A stretch of 64,000 nt of DNA, from positions 3,162,001-3,226,000 of the forward strand of contig CBDDLM010000004.1 of NCBI GenBank assembly GCA_965230665.1, in the 5' to 3' direction. Made by a program: the position numbers and the translations under genes. This document shows positions 16,652 through 24,361 of the stretch, piece by piece (position 1 is the first letter of the stretch; each line of letters starts with the position of its first letter). Origin of the DNA: JAGNRR01 sp965230665. Its GTDB lineage: Bacteria > Bacteroidota > Bacteroidia > Chitinophagales > Chitinophagaceae. The notes beneath the pieces are model-generated. The model made no database searches and was not told the origin of the DNA. It saw only the letters and a list, made by a program, of their open reading frames with translations.

Positions 16652-16889
16652 TCAATTGGTACAGTCAAGTTTAATGCCAGAATGCCTGCGCATGGCGTGG
16701 GTGTTTTGCATTACTTGTACATCGGGTTTTCGACGACCTTCAAGACGAGTGATGCTAGCCCACGGTGTGCGTTTTTTGTTTTTTCCTACTAGCCTCGTAA
16801 GTAATTAGAATACTGGGGTAAAACATAAAAAAAGCGAAACAAAAAACGAACCTAATAGACGGGGTGGCGATAGCATTGCGTTTATTCAT
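16652..16889 (-). pseudogene. Possible decayed small gene in two overlapping frames
   Basis: On the minus strand an ATG frame (16889-16755, 44 codons) begins MNKRNAIATPSIRFVFCF and ends in a Lys-rich stretch. A second frame, open from 16804 to TGA 16654-16652, reads RTPWASITRLEGRRKPDVQV and then MQNTHAMRRHSGIKLDCTN. The two overlap at a run of AAAAAAC repeats, so a single-base indel there would fuse them into one protein of about 80 residues. The second part has protein-like composition and sits in a GC-rich islet unlike its surroundings. I do not recognise the product. It may instead be a dispersed repeat. Confidence that it ever encoded protein is modest. Confidence 0.3.
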
Positions 16890-16945
16890 TTGCTAAGAAC
16901 AGGAATAGCTTATTCATGAATAGAAGAACCTAAAAAAATAATGAA

Positions 16946-17992
16946 ATGAAAAAGTTATCAAATTTAGTAGCCATAGCGGCGCTAGTAGCAACTACAGTAT
17001 TAGTAGGTTGTAAAAAAGAGAAGGTTGTGGTAAGCCCTGGCAGCACGGTACAGCAAATAGCCCCGCAGCCTTTGGCGGGTGTGCCTAATTGTAATGCCAC
17101 TGTAAATAATGGACATCTTTCCTTTGCTACACAGGCAGACGTTCAAGCTTATCACACCTATCTCGAAACACACTCTAATACCGAAATTAACGAGCTGGAA
17201 GAAAGAAACAACTTCATATCGCTTATTCGTAAGATGCAAATAATCCTTAATGAATACGAAGCACTCAACGAAAAACGCGAAACCACTATGCAGGAGATTC
17301 TTGCTTTTAGAGAGCTGCATAAGGACTATGTAACTATTACAGACGATGACTTTTACCCCAATATTAAAGGGTTTAGCAATAGGCTAATAAGCCCCAATGG
17401 TTATGTACAAGTGGGTGGTAGACTAAGCAAATATGTAGGGCAAGATATATATACTACGAATGTAGATAATGCCGCACTTCTCGCATTAGGCTCTTACACC
17501 AATAGCCTAGTGCATCACTCGCAAGTAAAAGTAGTAAAGATGAAAAAAAATACCAGACAGCTAAACCAATGGGAAAATTTTTATCGTTATGACATATCGA
17601 AATGTTCTCGTTGGCATAGTACCCAACTTGATATAGAGTTTTATGCATTAACCGATTATGATTGGGTATCGGGTAATGCAACAGCTAGCTGTGGGTTTAA
17701 TTATTTCTTGAAAAATAAAAAGCGCGGCTGGACGGGTATTTGGTATGCACATACCCGGCCTAGTAGCAACCAAGGCTATTACGGAGCAGCCTATAGTACC
17801 ATAGTAAACTATAATGATGTTGCCAACTCAAACTTTGTGTACAAAAGCTATTGTGGTAATACATGGACGGCAAACTTCAGTAATGGAACTGCGGCGCAAC
17901 AATGGGCCAATGGTGTACTGGGTAATACCTGGGCATTTATGACCGGCACGGTAACCTATAATGTATGCGGCACTAAAACATGGACTTACTAA
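16946..17992 (+). CDS. Lipoprotein of unknown function
   Basis: This 348-residue protein has a lipoprotein signal peptide (VLVGC, lipidated Cys22) followed by a Pro/Gln-rich linker. Residues 55-125 are charged and helical (YLETHSNTEINELEERNNF, then KMQIILNEYEALNEKRE), probably a coiled-coil-like stalk. The C-terminal 180 residues are rich in Trp, Tyr, Asn and Gly with paired cysteines (SCGFNYF, YCGNTWTANFS, YNVCGTKTWTY), suggesting a disulfide-stabilised beta domain exposed on the cell surface. I recognise no family. Codon usage is GC-richer (GCC, GGC, CCC) than neighbouring genes, consistent with acquisition by transfer along with the adjacent patch. A hairpin separates it from the barrel gene downstream. 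Confidence 0.8.
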   Translation: MKKLSNLVAIAALVATTVLVGCKKEKVVVSPGSTVQQIAPQPLAGVPNCNATVNNGHLSFATQADVQAYHTYLETHSNTEINELEERNNFISLIRKMQIILNEYEALNEKRETTMQEILAFRELHKDYVTITDDDFYPNIKGFSNRLISPNGYVQVGGRLSKYVGQDIYTTNVDNAALLALGSYTNSLVHHSQVKVVKMKKNTRQLNQWENFYRYDISKCSRWHSTQLDIEFYALTDYDWVSGNATASCGFNYFLKNKKRGWTGIWYAHTRPSSNQGYYGAAYSTIVNYNDVANSNFVYKSYCGNTWTANFSNGTAAQQWANGVLGNTWAFMTGTVTYNVCGTKTWTY

Positions 17993-18001
17993 ACTAACAA
18001 A

Positions 18002-18031
18002 GCGTGGGCTTGTAATAAAACAAGCCCGCGC
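18002..18031 (+). terminator. Strong hairpin terminator after the lipoprotein gene
   Basis: GCGTGGGCTTGT and ACAAGCCCGCGC form a 12-bp stem with one G-U pair around an AATAAA loop. It is followed by ATTTAAT rather than a long T-run, so it may be a partial terminator or attenuator ahead of the next gene 15 nt on. Confidence 0.6.
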
Positions 18032-18045
18032 ATTTAATACTAGAT

Positions 18046-18765
18046 ATGAAAACAATTATTACCATACTCTTGTCATTCATTGTATTTACCAGCCAATCTC
18101 AAACCATCTACGTAGGATACGGCACGGCCACTTTATTAACCAATCAATCGGTTAGGCTTTTAAACGCCAAAAATGATTTTTCCCTTTCTGATATGCAACG
18201 AGTAATAGGGTTTGAATACAGGCATAAACAAATGTGCTATTTATTTTCTTTATCAGCCTTCAACGCAGGTACTACAATGAGATTGAGCAGTATACATAAA
18301 AATGGCTTTGCAGGTAGTCATGTGCGCCGCGTAGATATAGGTGTAGGCTATAACTTGTTTAAGCCTCATAAAAAGTTATTTATAAAACCATTTGTAATGT
18401 TAGGGCTTCAAACATCAAGACGTTTTGGAGATATTGCTAGCGGTTACTTAAAAGTAATGGGGCCCGATTATTTTGAAATTAATGCTACTTCAGAAGGGAT
18501 TGATATGAAACAGCTAGTACCATCATTAGGTGTGCGTATGGGGGTTAAAATAAAAAAACAGATACAAGTAGGGCTGTGCTTTCAGGGTGTATATGGATTT
18601 AAAACTTTTCAGCGAATATTTTTTGATTATACCTATAAAGATGATCCATTTACAGAACGTCGTGCAGTATTTGATACACGGGGCACAGGTTTGTATTCGT
18701 CCTTATTTATAGGCATTGACTTATGGAAAGAGGGCTATGATTTTAAGAAATTTTTTAGCCAATAA
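18046..18765 (+). CDS. Small outer-membrane beta-barrel-like protein, unknown function
   Basis: This 239-residue protein has a signal peptide (ending FTSQSQ at 19). It has alternating strand patterns typical of an 8-10 stranded outer-membrane barrel: VIGFEYRHKQMCYLFSLSAF, RRVDIGVGYNLFKPHKKLFI, PFVMLGLQTSRRF, VPSLGVRMGVKIKKQIQVGL, LYSSLFIGIDLW. No catalytic motif is seen. It follows the orphan lipoprotein gene by 53 nt on the same strand, and together they form the patch inserted between gldF and rdgB. They may work as a pair, but that is only inferred from position. Confidence 0.7.
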   Translation: MKTIITILLSFIVFTSQSQTIYVGYGTATLLTNQSVRLLNAKNDFSLSDMQRVIGFEYRHKQMCYLFSLSAFNAGTTMRLSSIHKNGFAGSHVRRVDIGVGYNLFKPHKKLFIKPFVMLGLQTSRRFGDIASGYLKVMGPDYFEINATSEGIDMKQLVPSLGVRMGVKIKKQIQVGLCFQGVYGFKTFQRIFFDYTYKDDPFTERRAVFDTRGTGLYSSLFIGIDLWKEGYDFKKFFSQ

Positions 18766-18788
18766 GATATGTGCAAGGTATAAATTGG

Positions 18789-19376
18789 TTATTTTGTTCT
18801 TTTTAGCCAAACTATAAACTGCTCCGTAGCCTTTGCTCTATGGCTAATTGTATTCTTTTCTTCTTTACTCAATTGGGCAAATGTTTTATTGGGCATTGCA
18901 TCTGGGATAAATATAGGATCATAGCCAAAACCTTTTTCTCCGATGGGTTTTAGCGTGATATGGCCTTTGCAAATGCCGCTAAAGGAGTAATGTGTGTCAT
19001 TTTGAATTAAATGGATAACTGTCTTGAAATAAGCACTACGCTCTTCTTCGTCTTGCAGTTTATTAAGCAGTAATTCAATATTAGAGCGGTCTGTAGCATG
19101 CTCGCCACTATATCTCGCTGAAAATACGCCTGGGGCACCGTTAAGAGCGTTTACAAATAAGCCAGAGTCTTCTGCAAAACAGTCTTTGTCAATTGCATCG
19201 CGCAGTTGTTCCGCCTTGGTTTTGGCATTTGCTTCAAGGGTGTCAAACGGCTCTTGAAGTTCTTCATTAAAACCAATGTCTTTTAAAGACTTGATCAGGA
19301 ACTGCCTCCCAAGGATGGTCTGTATCTCACTAGCTTTATTCTGATTGCCAGTAGCAAAAATGAGTTCTTGTATCAT
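18789..19376 (-). CDS. rdgB: dITP/XTP pyrophosphatase (HAM1/RdgB)
   Basis: This 195-residue protein (start 19376) contains LIFATGNQNKASEIQ at its N-terminus, CFAEDSGLFVNAL, GAPGVFSARYSGEHA, GEKGFGYDPIFIPD and SHRAKA. These are the full set of HAM1 motifs. The enzyme hydrolyses non-canonical purine triphosphates (dITP, XTP) to monophosphates, cleaning the nucleotide pool. A longer reading from 19406 exists, but the ATG at 19376 overlaps the upstream gene's TGA as ATGA and starts at the conserved first strand, so I prefer it. It is coupled to the UDG/psi-like gene upstream, which suggests that partner also concerns DNA replication or repair. Confidence 0.93.
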   Translation of the reverse strand: MIQELIFATGNQNKASEIQTILGRQFLIKSLKDIGFNEELQEPFDTLEANAKTKAEQLRDAIDKDCFAEDSGLFVNALNGAPGVFSARYSGEHATDRSNIELLLNKLQDEEERSAYFKTVIHLIQNDTHYSFSGICKGHITLKPIGEKGFGYDPIFIPDAMPNKTFAQLSKEEKNTISHRAKATEQFIVWLKRTK

Positions 19377-19846
19377 AGGTCGAACATTTTTTTTAGGCCA
19401 TTCCATAAGGCTTGTTTAGCTTTAGAAGATGTAACTATTTGATTAAGATTATTTATTACAAGTAATTGAATATCATTGATATAAATAATATTATATAGAG
19501 TGTTACTAAAAGATATATTTTCTGTGTCCAATTGTTTCCCAAAGCAGATGATTTTGGCAGGTTTAATTTTATTGATATAGGGTAATAGCGGCTTTTTTTC
19601 TACAATTTTTAAAAGGAAGATATCTTGCATACTAAGCTTAGTAGCTTTCAGCATTTTATCCAATAAAATTTGTTCTTCACTATCGCTGGCAATAGCATCA
19701 GTAATAATCAGGATCTTCTTACCAAACTTACCACTGGGCGTGAACTCATCAACTGGCTTATTATCAACAGCTATAAGGCTTTCTTTATAAATCAAAAGAC
19801 TCTCTGATCCAAAAGCCTCCGTTGAGGGTTTAAGTTTAGCTTTCAT
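19373..19846 (-). CDS. Uncharacterised protein, possible degenerate UDG-fold/DNA polymerase III psi-like
   Basis: This 157-residue protein has no signal peptide. Its order of elements resembles a compact uracil-DNA-glycosylase-like fold: KKILIITDAI, then EEQILLDKMLKATKLSMQDI, a FLLKIVE strand, PLLPYINKIKPAKIICFGKQ, and NLNQIVTSSKAKQALWNGLK at the end (compare the Pro/Ser-rich closing loop followed by K..LW..L in UDGs). The catalytic residues of active UDGs are not evident. The psi subunit (HolD) of DNA polymerase III adopts a related fold, so a clamp-loader role is possible. Coupling to rdgB through ATGA is consistent with DNA metabolism. The identification is tentative and could be wrong. 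Confidence 0.5.
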   Translation of the reverse strand: MKAKLKPSTEAFGSESLLIYKESLIAVDNKPVDEFTPSGKFGKKILIITDAIASDSEEQILLDKMLKATKLSMQDIFLLKIVEKKPLLPYINKIKPAKIICFGKQLDTENISFSNTLYNIIYINDIQLLVINNLNQIVTSSKAKQALWNGLKKMFDL

Positions 19847-19863
19847 TTATGACTTCTATTTTG

Positions 19864-19871
19864 TATCTTTG
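19864..19871 (+). promoter_or_regulatory. -7 promoter element (TATCTTTG) for the ilvE operon
   Basis: An exact TAnnTTTG starts a transcript with an unusually long leader (about 95 nt) before the ilvE ATG at 19971. Confidence 0.6.
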
Positions 19872-19874
19872 CGG

Positions 19875-19970
19875 CACTTCGGGACAACCTGAAGGGTGCA
19901 AAAGTGAGAGCAAATTAGCTCTGAATCACGATTTAACCGCTTTTTGACTTATAAACTAATTAACAGATTA
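19875..19970 (+). promoter_or_regulatory. Structured 5' leader of the ilvE operon (candidate regulatory RNA)
   Basis: Two helices can be drawn. The first is CAC-TTC (19875-19880) with GAA-GG-GTG (19891-19898). The second is GTGA-GAGC (19904-19911) with GCTC-TGAA-TCAC (19918-19929). An AT-rich stretch with a T5 run follows. Most first genes here have leaders near zero, so a long folded leader before an amino-acid aminotransferase suggests regulation. I match it to no known riboswitch and see no leader peptide rich in Ile/Leu/Val codons. Confidence 0.35.
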
Positions 19971-21047
19971 ATGGAAACAGCCTTGATGAATATAAACATA
20001 AAGAAAACCCCAGAAAGTAGAATTTCTCAGTTCGATGAGAATAACATTCAATTTGCCAGAATTTATACTGACCATATGCTTGTGGCAGACTATGAAGATG
20101 GTGTATGGAAAACCCCTGAAATAATGCCCTTTGGGAATATGAGTATGCATCCGGCAACTACATTTATTCATTACGGTCAATCGATTTTTGAAGGAATTAA
20201 AGCATATAAAAGTGAGGATGGACGTGTAAATATTTTCAGGCCACAAGATAATTTTGAACGTTTTAATATTTCTGCTAAGCGAATGGCCATGCAAGAGGTG
20301 CCCGAAGAAATATTTATGGATGGTTTAAAGACGCTTGTTGAGATGGATAAGGACTGGGTGCCTAGCATTGATGGCACTTCGCTTTATTTGCGTCCTTTCT
20401 TATTTGCTACTGATGAGTTTATCGGGGTGAGACCACCTACGAAGTTTCGCTTTATGATTATCATGACACCAGCAGGTGCTTATTATAATAAAGCTATTGA
20501 CATATATGTACAAGATAAATATGTGAGAGCTTTTCCGGGAGGTGTAGGGTATGCTAAAGCATCTGGAAACTATGCAGCAGCCATGCAGCCAACAGTTGAA
20601 ATTCAAGAGCAAGGCTTTGATCAAAACCTTTGGTTAGACGGTATTGAAAGAAAATATATAGAGGAGATAGGAACTATGAATGTTTTCTTTGTGATTGGAG
20701 ACAAAGTGGTTACCCCTTCTTTAGAAAGCGGTACGATATTAAATGGGTTTACACGTGCAAGTGTGTTGACTCTACTTAAGGAGAGAGAGATTGAAGTTGA
20801 GGAGCGAAGAATAAGTATTGATGAAATTGTTGAGGCCAGTGCGAATGGAACTTTGAAAGAAGCTTTCGGAGCAGGTACGGCAGCTGTTATTGCCCCAATC
20901 GCCTCTTTAACTTATCAAGGGAATAAAATGATCCTGCCTCCTCAAGAAGAGTGGACAATATCTCCAAGTCTGAAGCAAGAACTTGCTGACATTCGTTATG
21001 GACGTAGTGAGGATAAGTATAATTGGCTGTTCCCAGTTGGAGCATAA
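19971..21047 (+). CDS. ilvE: Branched-chain-amino-acid aminotransferase
   Basis: This protein of about 358 residues belongs to fold-type IV PLP enzymes. Visible are MHPATTFIHYGQSIFEGIKA, LYLRPFLFATDEFIGV, and GVGYAKASGNYAAAM with the PLP-binding Lys. IEEIGTMNVFFVIGD, SGTILNGFTRASVL and KEAFGAGTAAVIAPI follow. It transfers amino groups between glutamate and the branched-chain keto acids, the last step of Ile/Leu/Val synthesis. A TTG 27 nt upstream could extend it, but ATG 19971 (or 19986) is more plausible. It heads an apparent operon with a Gfo/Idh/MocA gene (15 nt on), a lipoprotein, a sugar transferase and an M1 peptidase. Confidence 0.93.
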   Translation: METALMNINIKKTPESRISQFDENNIQFARIYTDHMLVADYEDGVWKTPEIMPFGNMSMHPATTFIHYGQSIFEGIKAYKSEDGRVNIFRPQDNFERFNISAKRMAMQEVPEEIFMDGLKTLVEMDKDWVPSIDGTSLYLRPFLFATDEFIGVRPPTKFRFMIIMTPAGAYYNKAIDIYVQDKYVRAFPGGVGYAKASGNYAAAMQPTVEIQEQGFDQNLWLDGIERKYIEEIGTMNVFFVIGDKVVTPSLESGTILNGFTRASVLTLLKEREIEVEERRISIDEIVEASANGTLKEAFGAGTAAVIAPIASLTYQGNKMILPPQEEWTISPSLKQELADIRYGRSEDKYNWLFPVGA

Positions 21048-21062
21048 TTTTGCTCCTAATTC

Positions 21063-22040
21063 ATGGTAAAAATTGGTGTATTTGGTGCAGGGCACCTTGG
21101 AAGAATTCATGTTCAGCAATGGCAACATGTAGAAGGTACTGAGTTTGTAGGTTTATTTGATATTGATCTACAAAAAGCGCAAAAAGTAGCGGAGGAGTTT
21201 AATGTGTCAGTAATAGATGACATTGATACCTTAATAGATCAGTGTGATGCGATTGATATAGTCAGTACAACAAGCACACATTTTGAATTAGCCGAGCGCG
21301 TTATCAGGAAAGGTAAACATCTGTTTATTGAAAAACCTATGGCGGCTTCTTTAGAACAGGCCAAAACCATTCTAGATATGAGTACAGAGGCAGATGTTAA
21401 GTGCCAGATCGGTCATGTCGAGCGGTTTAATCCAGCCTATTTAGCCGTTCAAGATAAGAAAATTGAGCCTTTATTTATAGAAGGGCACCGTTTAGCGCAG
21501 TTTAATCCAAGAGGAACTGATGTCTCCGTTGTATTGGATTTAATGATCCACGATTTGGACATTGTATTATCGTTGGTCAAAAGTGATTTGAAGAAAGTAT
21601 CGGCTAGTGGAGTCAATGTTATTAGTGATACAGCCGATATTGCCAATGTGCGTTTAGAGTTTGCTAATGGATGTGTAGCAAACCTTACGGCGAGTAGGAT
21701 ATCGCTTAAAAGCATGCGAAAAATTCGGATTTTCCAAAAAGATGCCTATATAAGCCTTGATTTTCTTGATAAGAAGACTGAAATTGTTACAATATCAGAT
21801 GATGATGGAGAGAAAGGAGCTTTTGATTTTCCAATAGAACTGCCAAATGGTAAGACAAGAAAGATTTCTGTAAATATTCCTCCTAAAATGGAGGTAAATG
21901 CCATTCGAATGGAGCTAGAGAAATTTGTGGAGTGTATTGTTGAGAATACGGCACCAGCTGTAAGCGCACGAGATGGCTATCAGGCAATGGATATTGCCTA
22001 TGAAATATTGAAAAAAATTAATGAAGCTCTAAAAAAATAA
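21063..22040 (+). CDS. Gfo/Idh/MocA-family NAD(P)-dependent oxidoreductase
   Basis: This 325-residue protein has a Rossmann fingerprint at the N-terminus (IGVFGAGHLGRIHV), the family's EKPMA motif (about residue 95) and the substrate-domain pattern GHVERFNPAY with DLMIHDLDIVLSL. These last motifs resemble GnnA, the UDP-GlcNAc 3-dehydrogenase of amino-sugar synthesis, so a nucleotide-sugar substrate is a reasonable guess. The family is too broad to be sure. It lies between ilvE and genes for envelope polysaccharide assembly, which also favours a sugar substrate. Spacing to ilvE is 15 nt, so it is probably cotranscribed. Confidence 0.85.
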   Translation: MVKIGVFGAGHLGRIHVQQWQHVEGTEFVGLFDIDLQKAQKVAEEFNVSVIDDIDTLIDQCDAIDIVSTTSTHFELAERVIRKGKHLFIEKPMAASLEQAKTILDMSTEADVKCQIGHVERFNPAYLAVQDKKIEPLFIEGHRLAQFNPRGTDVSVVLDLMIHDLDIVLSLVKSDLKKVSASGVNVISDTADIANVRLEFANGCVANLTASRISLKSMRKIRIFQKDAYISLDFLDKKTEIVTISDDDGEKGAFDFPIELPNGKTRKISVNIPPKMEVNAIRMELEKFVECIVENTAPAVSARDGYQAMDIAYEILKKINEALKK

Positions 22041-22072
22041 ATACCTTCAATTTTCGTTATATAAGTAGTTGT

Positions 22073-22933
22073 ATGAAGAAACTGTTGTTTGGTGGGCTTA
22101 TTCTGTTTGTTATTTGGAACTTTAGCAGTTGTAATATAATTAATCCAGACGAACCTCTACCGAGTTATATTACGATAGATAGTTTTGATCTTATTTCCAC
22201 TGATATGAATTACCATGGCAGTGTTAGTACGAATATCAAAGATGTATGGGTCAATATTAATACCAGAAATATTGGAGTTTTTCAGTTGCCAGCTACGATT
22301 CCTGTACTCATGGAAGGAGATAGTGTTGACGTTACTTTTTTTGCTGGAATTGAACCTAATGGACAAGCCTTGCAGAGAAGACGTTATATCTTTTATGAAC
22401 CTTATTCTCAGAAAATAAAAAGGTCTACAACTACTCAAAAAATATCTCCCAAAATTCAATATCGAGATGGATTAAACTTTTTACTAAATGAGAATTTTGA
22501 AAACGGTAATTCTTTTATACCTTATACAAATCCCGATACAGGACTTGATCGTTCTAACTTAGCTCCGTATGTATTCGAAGGAGCTTTTTCTGGATTAATC
22601 TTTTTGGACGGTACTAATAGAGGCTCACGGGTAATAACAACTCAAAGTTTTGAGATCCCCAAAAATCAAGAAACGTTTTTAGAAATGGATTATAAGAGCG
22701 ATGTTGAATTTGCGGTTGAAGTACAAGTTGTAACAAATACAAGTTCTGTAGTGGTTAGTACTTTATTAAATATTCGTGCTCGATCCGAATGGAATAAAAT
22801 TTACATTAATCTGACAGAAATCGGGACCCTGTACCCAGGAAATAAAGTTAACTTTATATTGAAGACGGCATTGAGTCCGAATCAAACAACAGGTTTTGTG
22901 GCAGTTGATAATATTAAAGTAGTGACTCAATAG
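22073..22933 (+). CDS. Lipoprotein with predicted beta-sandwich domain, unknown function
   Basis: This 286-residue protein has a lipoprotein signal with the lipidated Cys in FSSCN (Cys20). An N-terminal domain (about 30-130) looks like an Ig-like strand repeat (YITIDSFDLIS, KDVWVNINTRNIGVFQLP, VDVTFFAGIEPNG). The C-terminal part (about 145-286) resembles a jelly-roll carbohydrate-binding module (FENGNSFIPYTNPD, FEIPKNQETFLEMDYKSDV, KIYINLTEIGTLYPGNKVNF, GFVAVDNIKV). It sits 4 nt upstream of a sugar-transferase gene, so a role at the cell surface with exported polysaccharide is plausible but unproven. No catalytic residues are recognised. Confidence 0.75.
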   Translation: MKKLLFGGLILFVIWNFSSCNIINPDEPLPSYITIDSFDLISTDMNYHGSVSTNIKDVWVNINTRNIGVFQLPATIPVLMEGDSVDVTFFAGIEPNGQALQRRRYIFYEPYSQKIKRSTTTQKISPKIQYRDGLNFLLNENFENGNSFIPYTNPDTGLDRSNLAPYVFEGAFSGLIFLDGTNRGSRVITTQSFEIPKNQETFLEMDYKSDVEFAVEVQVVTNTSSVVVSTLLNIRARSEWNKIYINLTEIGTLYPGNKVNFILKTALSPNQTTGFVAVDNIKVVTQ

Positions 22934-22937
22934 AACG

Positions 22938-24359
22938 ATGAGAAGAGAGGTAAAGAAATCAATAATTTCCTACGCGTTCGCAGATTATTTGTCCGCGATT
23001 GTTGCATGGATTTTATTTCTATCCTACAGAAAAAATGATTTGCATTTTACTGTAGACCTTTCTTTTTTTGGTGACCTTTCTTCGAAAGATGTTTTACTGG
23101 CTTTTCTTGTAATTCCTTTATTATGGTTGGTTTTTCACCTATTCTCAGGTGCTTATTTTAATCCTTATAGGAAATCGCGTGTAAGTGAAATCTTGAGGAC
23201 GCTGATTATATCTGCTATCGGAGTAGGGATTATATCTGCTTATGCAGTTTTCAATGATCAAAACTTAGATTCTAACTATTACGTAAAAGCATATTTGGGG
23301 TATCTAGCATTGCAGTTTGTTTTAACTTCAATTTTTCGGACAATTGTATTGAGTAAGGTAAAACGTGATATTAATAAAGGACGTTTTGGGTATAATACAC
23401 TGGTAATTGGAGGGAATCAATTGGCTGTAAAACTTTACAAGGATATTATTAATAACCCCGTACAATTAGGATATTCTTTCAAAGGCTTTGTTTATGCTGA
23501 TGCTAATGGTACAAATGGGTTGTCTTCACATTTACCCAAGTTAGGGAGTATTTCTGATCTGGAAAGTATTATCGATAAGCATCAAATCGAAGAGGTGATT
23601 ATTGCTTTAGATACCAGTGAGCATCATCGACTAGAAAAAATTCTTTCGCAATTATCTCATAGAAAAGTTATTATTAAGATTACGCCAGATTCTTATGATA
23701 TCATTTCTGGTTCTGTACGTACGAGCAATGTATTTGGAGCTGTACTTATTGAGATCTACCCTGAATTAATGCCCGATTGGCAACGCGTCTTTAAACGAGC
23801 TTTTGATATCGTATCATCCATTCTAGTATTGATATTGTTAAGCCCACTATATCTGTTCTCTGCACTCAAGGTAAAACTATCTTCGCCAGGGGATGTTTTT
23901 TATAAACAGCAACGTATAGGCTTACATGGTGAACCTTTTTGGATTTATAAGTTTAGGTCCATGGTTGAAAATGCAGAGGACGCTGGTCCACAACTTTCAA
24001 GTGAGAATGATCCTCGGATTACAAAATGGGGACGGTTTATGCGCAAATGGCGTGTGGACGAATTGCCACAGTTTATTAATATTCTTAAAGGTGAAATGAC
24101 CTTAGTAGGCCCGCGGCCAGAGCGTAAGTATTTTATTGATATTATTTCTCAAACGCATCCGCACTATCGGTACTTGCATCAGGTAAAACCTGGGCTTACA
24201 TCATGGGGTATGGTGAAGTTTGGCTACGCAGAAAATACCAAAGAAATGATCGAACGTATGCGCTATGATTTGTTGTACATCAAAAATTGTAGCATGGGAC
24301 TGGATATAAAAATTATGCTTTACACCATTTTGGTTATCTTGCAAGGCAGAGGAAAATAA
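22938..24359 (+). CDS. Undecaprenyl-phosphate sugar phosphotransferase (WcaJ-type), exopolysaccharide initiating enzyme
   Basis: This 473-residue protein has four N-terminal transmembrane helices in the first 125 residues and a CoA-binding-like middle domain (NTLVIGGNQLAVKLYKDI, KHQIEEVIIALDTSE). The conserved C-terminal bacterial sugar transferase domain follows (RAFDIVSSILVLILLSPLY, YKQQRIGLHGEPFWIYKFRSM, RKWRVDELPQFINILKGEM, VGPRPER, VKPGLTSWGM). It transfers a hexose-1-phosphate from a UDP sugar to undecaprenyl phosphate at the inner membrane, starting polysaccharide repeat assembly. Its operon mates are a lipoprotein and an M1 peptidase rather than glycosyltransferases, so other assembly genes are elsewhere. 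Confidence 0.93.
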   Translation: MRREVKKSIISYAFADYLSAIVAWILFLSYRKNDLHFTVDLSFFGDLSSKDVLLAFLVIPLLWLVFHLFSGAYFNPYRKSRVSEILRTLIISAIGVGIISAYAVFNDQNLDSNYYVKAYLGYLALQFVLTSIFRTIVLSKVKRDINKGRFGYNTLVIGGNQLAVKLYKDIINNPVQLGYSFKGFVYADANGTNGLSSHLPKLGSISDLESIIDKHQIEEVIIALDTSEHHRLEKILSQLSHRKVIIKITPDSYDIISGSVRTSNVFGAVLIEIYPELMPDWQRVFKRAFDIVSSILVLILLSPLYLFSALKVKLSSPGDVFYKQQRIGLHGEPFWIYKFRSMVENAEDAGPQLSSENDPRITKWGRFMRKWRVDELPQFINILKGEMTLVGPRPERKYFIDIISQTHPHYRYLHQVKPGLTSWGMVKFGYAENTKEMIERMRYDLLYIKNCSMGLDIKIMLYTILVILQGRGK

Positions 24360-24361
24360 TA

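Larger units (their letters stand above)
16363..16945. other. 583-nt intergenic region with a GC-rich islet and small minus-strand reading frames
   Basis: From gldF outward it holds the short gldF promoter region and an AT-rich stretch with a weak hairpin (16515-16540). A visibly GC-richer segment follows at about 16660-16790, then a polyA-rich stretch before the next gene. The GC-rich islet coincides with open frames on the minus strand (separate entry). No RNA gene or transposase is recognisable. Confidence 0.6.

Noticed and set aside
16776..16795. A canonical -1 frameshift heptamer (AAAAAAC) at the overlap of two minus-strand frames
   Set aside because: The second frame lies +1 (not -1) relative to the first, and there is no downstream structure, so an indel is simpler.
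19871..19940. A closing helix GCGG (19871-19874) with CCGC (19937-19940) around the ilvE leader helices, giving a three-way junction
   Set aside because: Position 19871 is the last base of the -7 element, so the 5' strand would probably not be transcribed.
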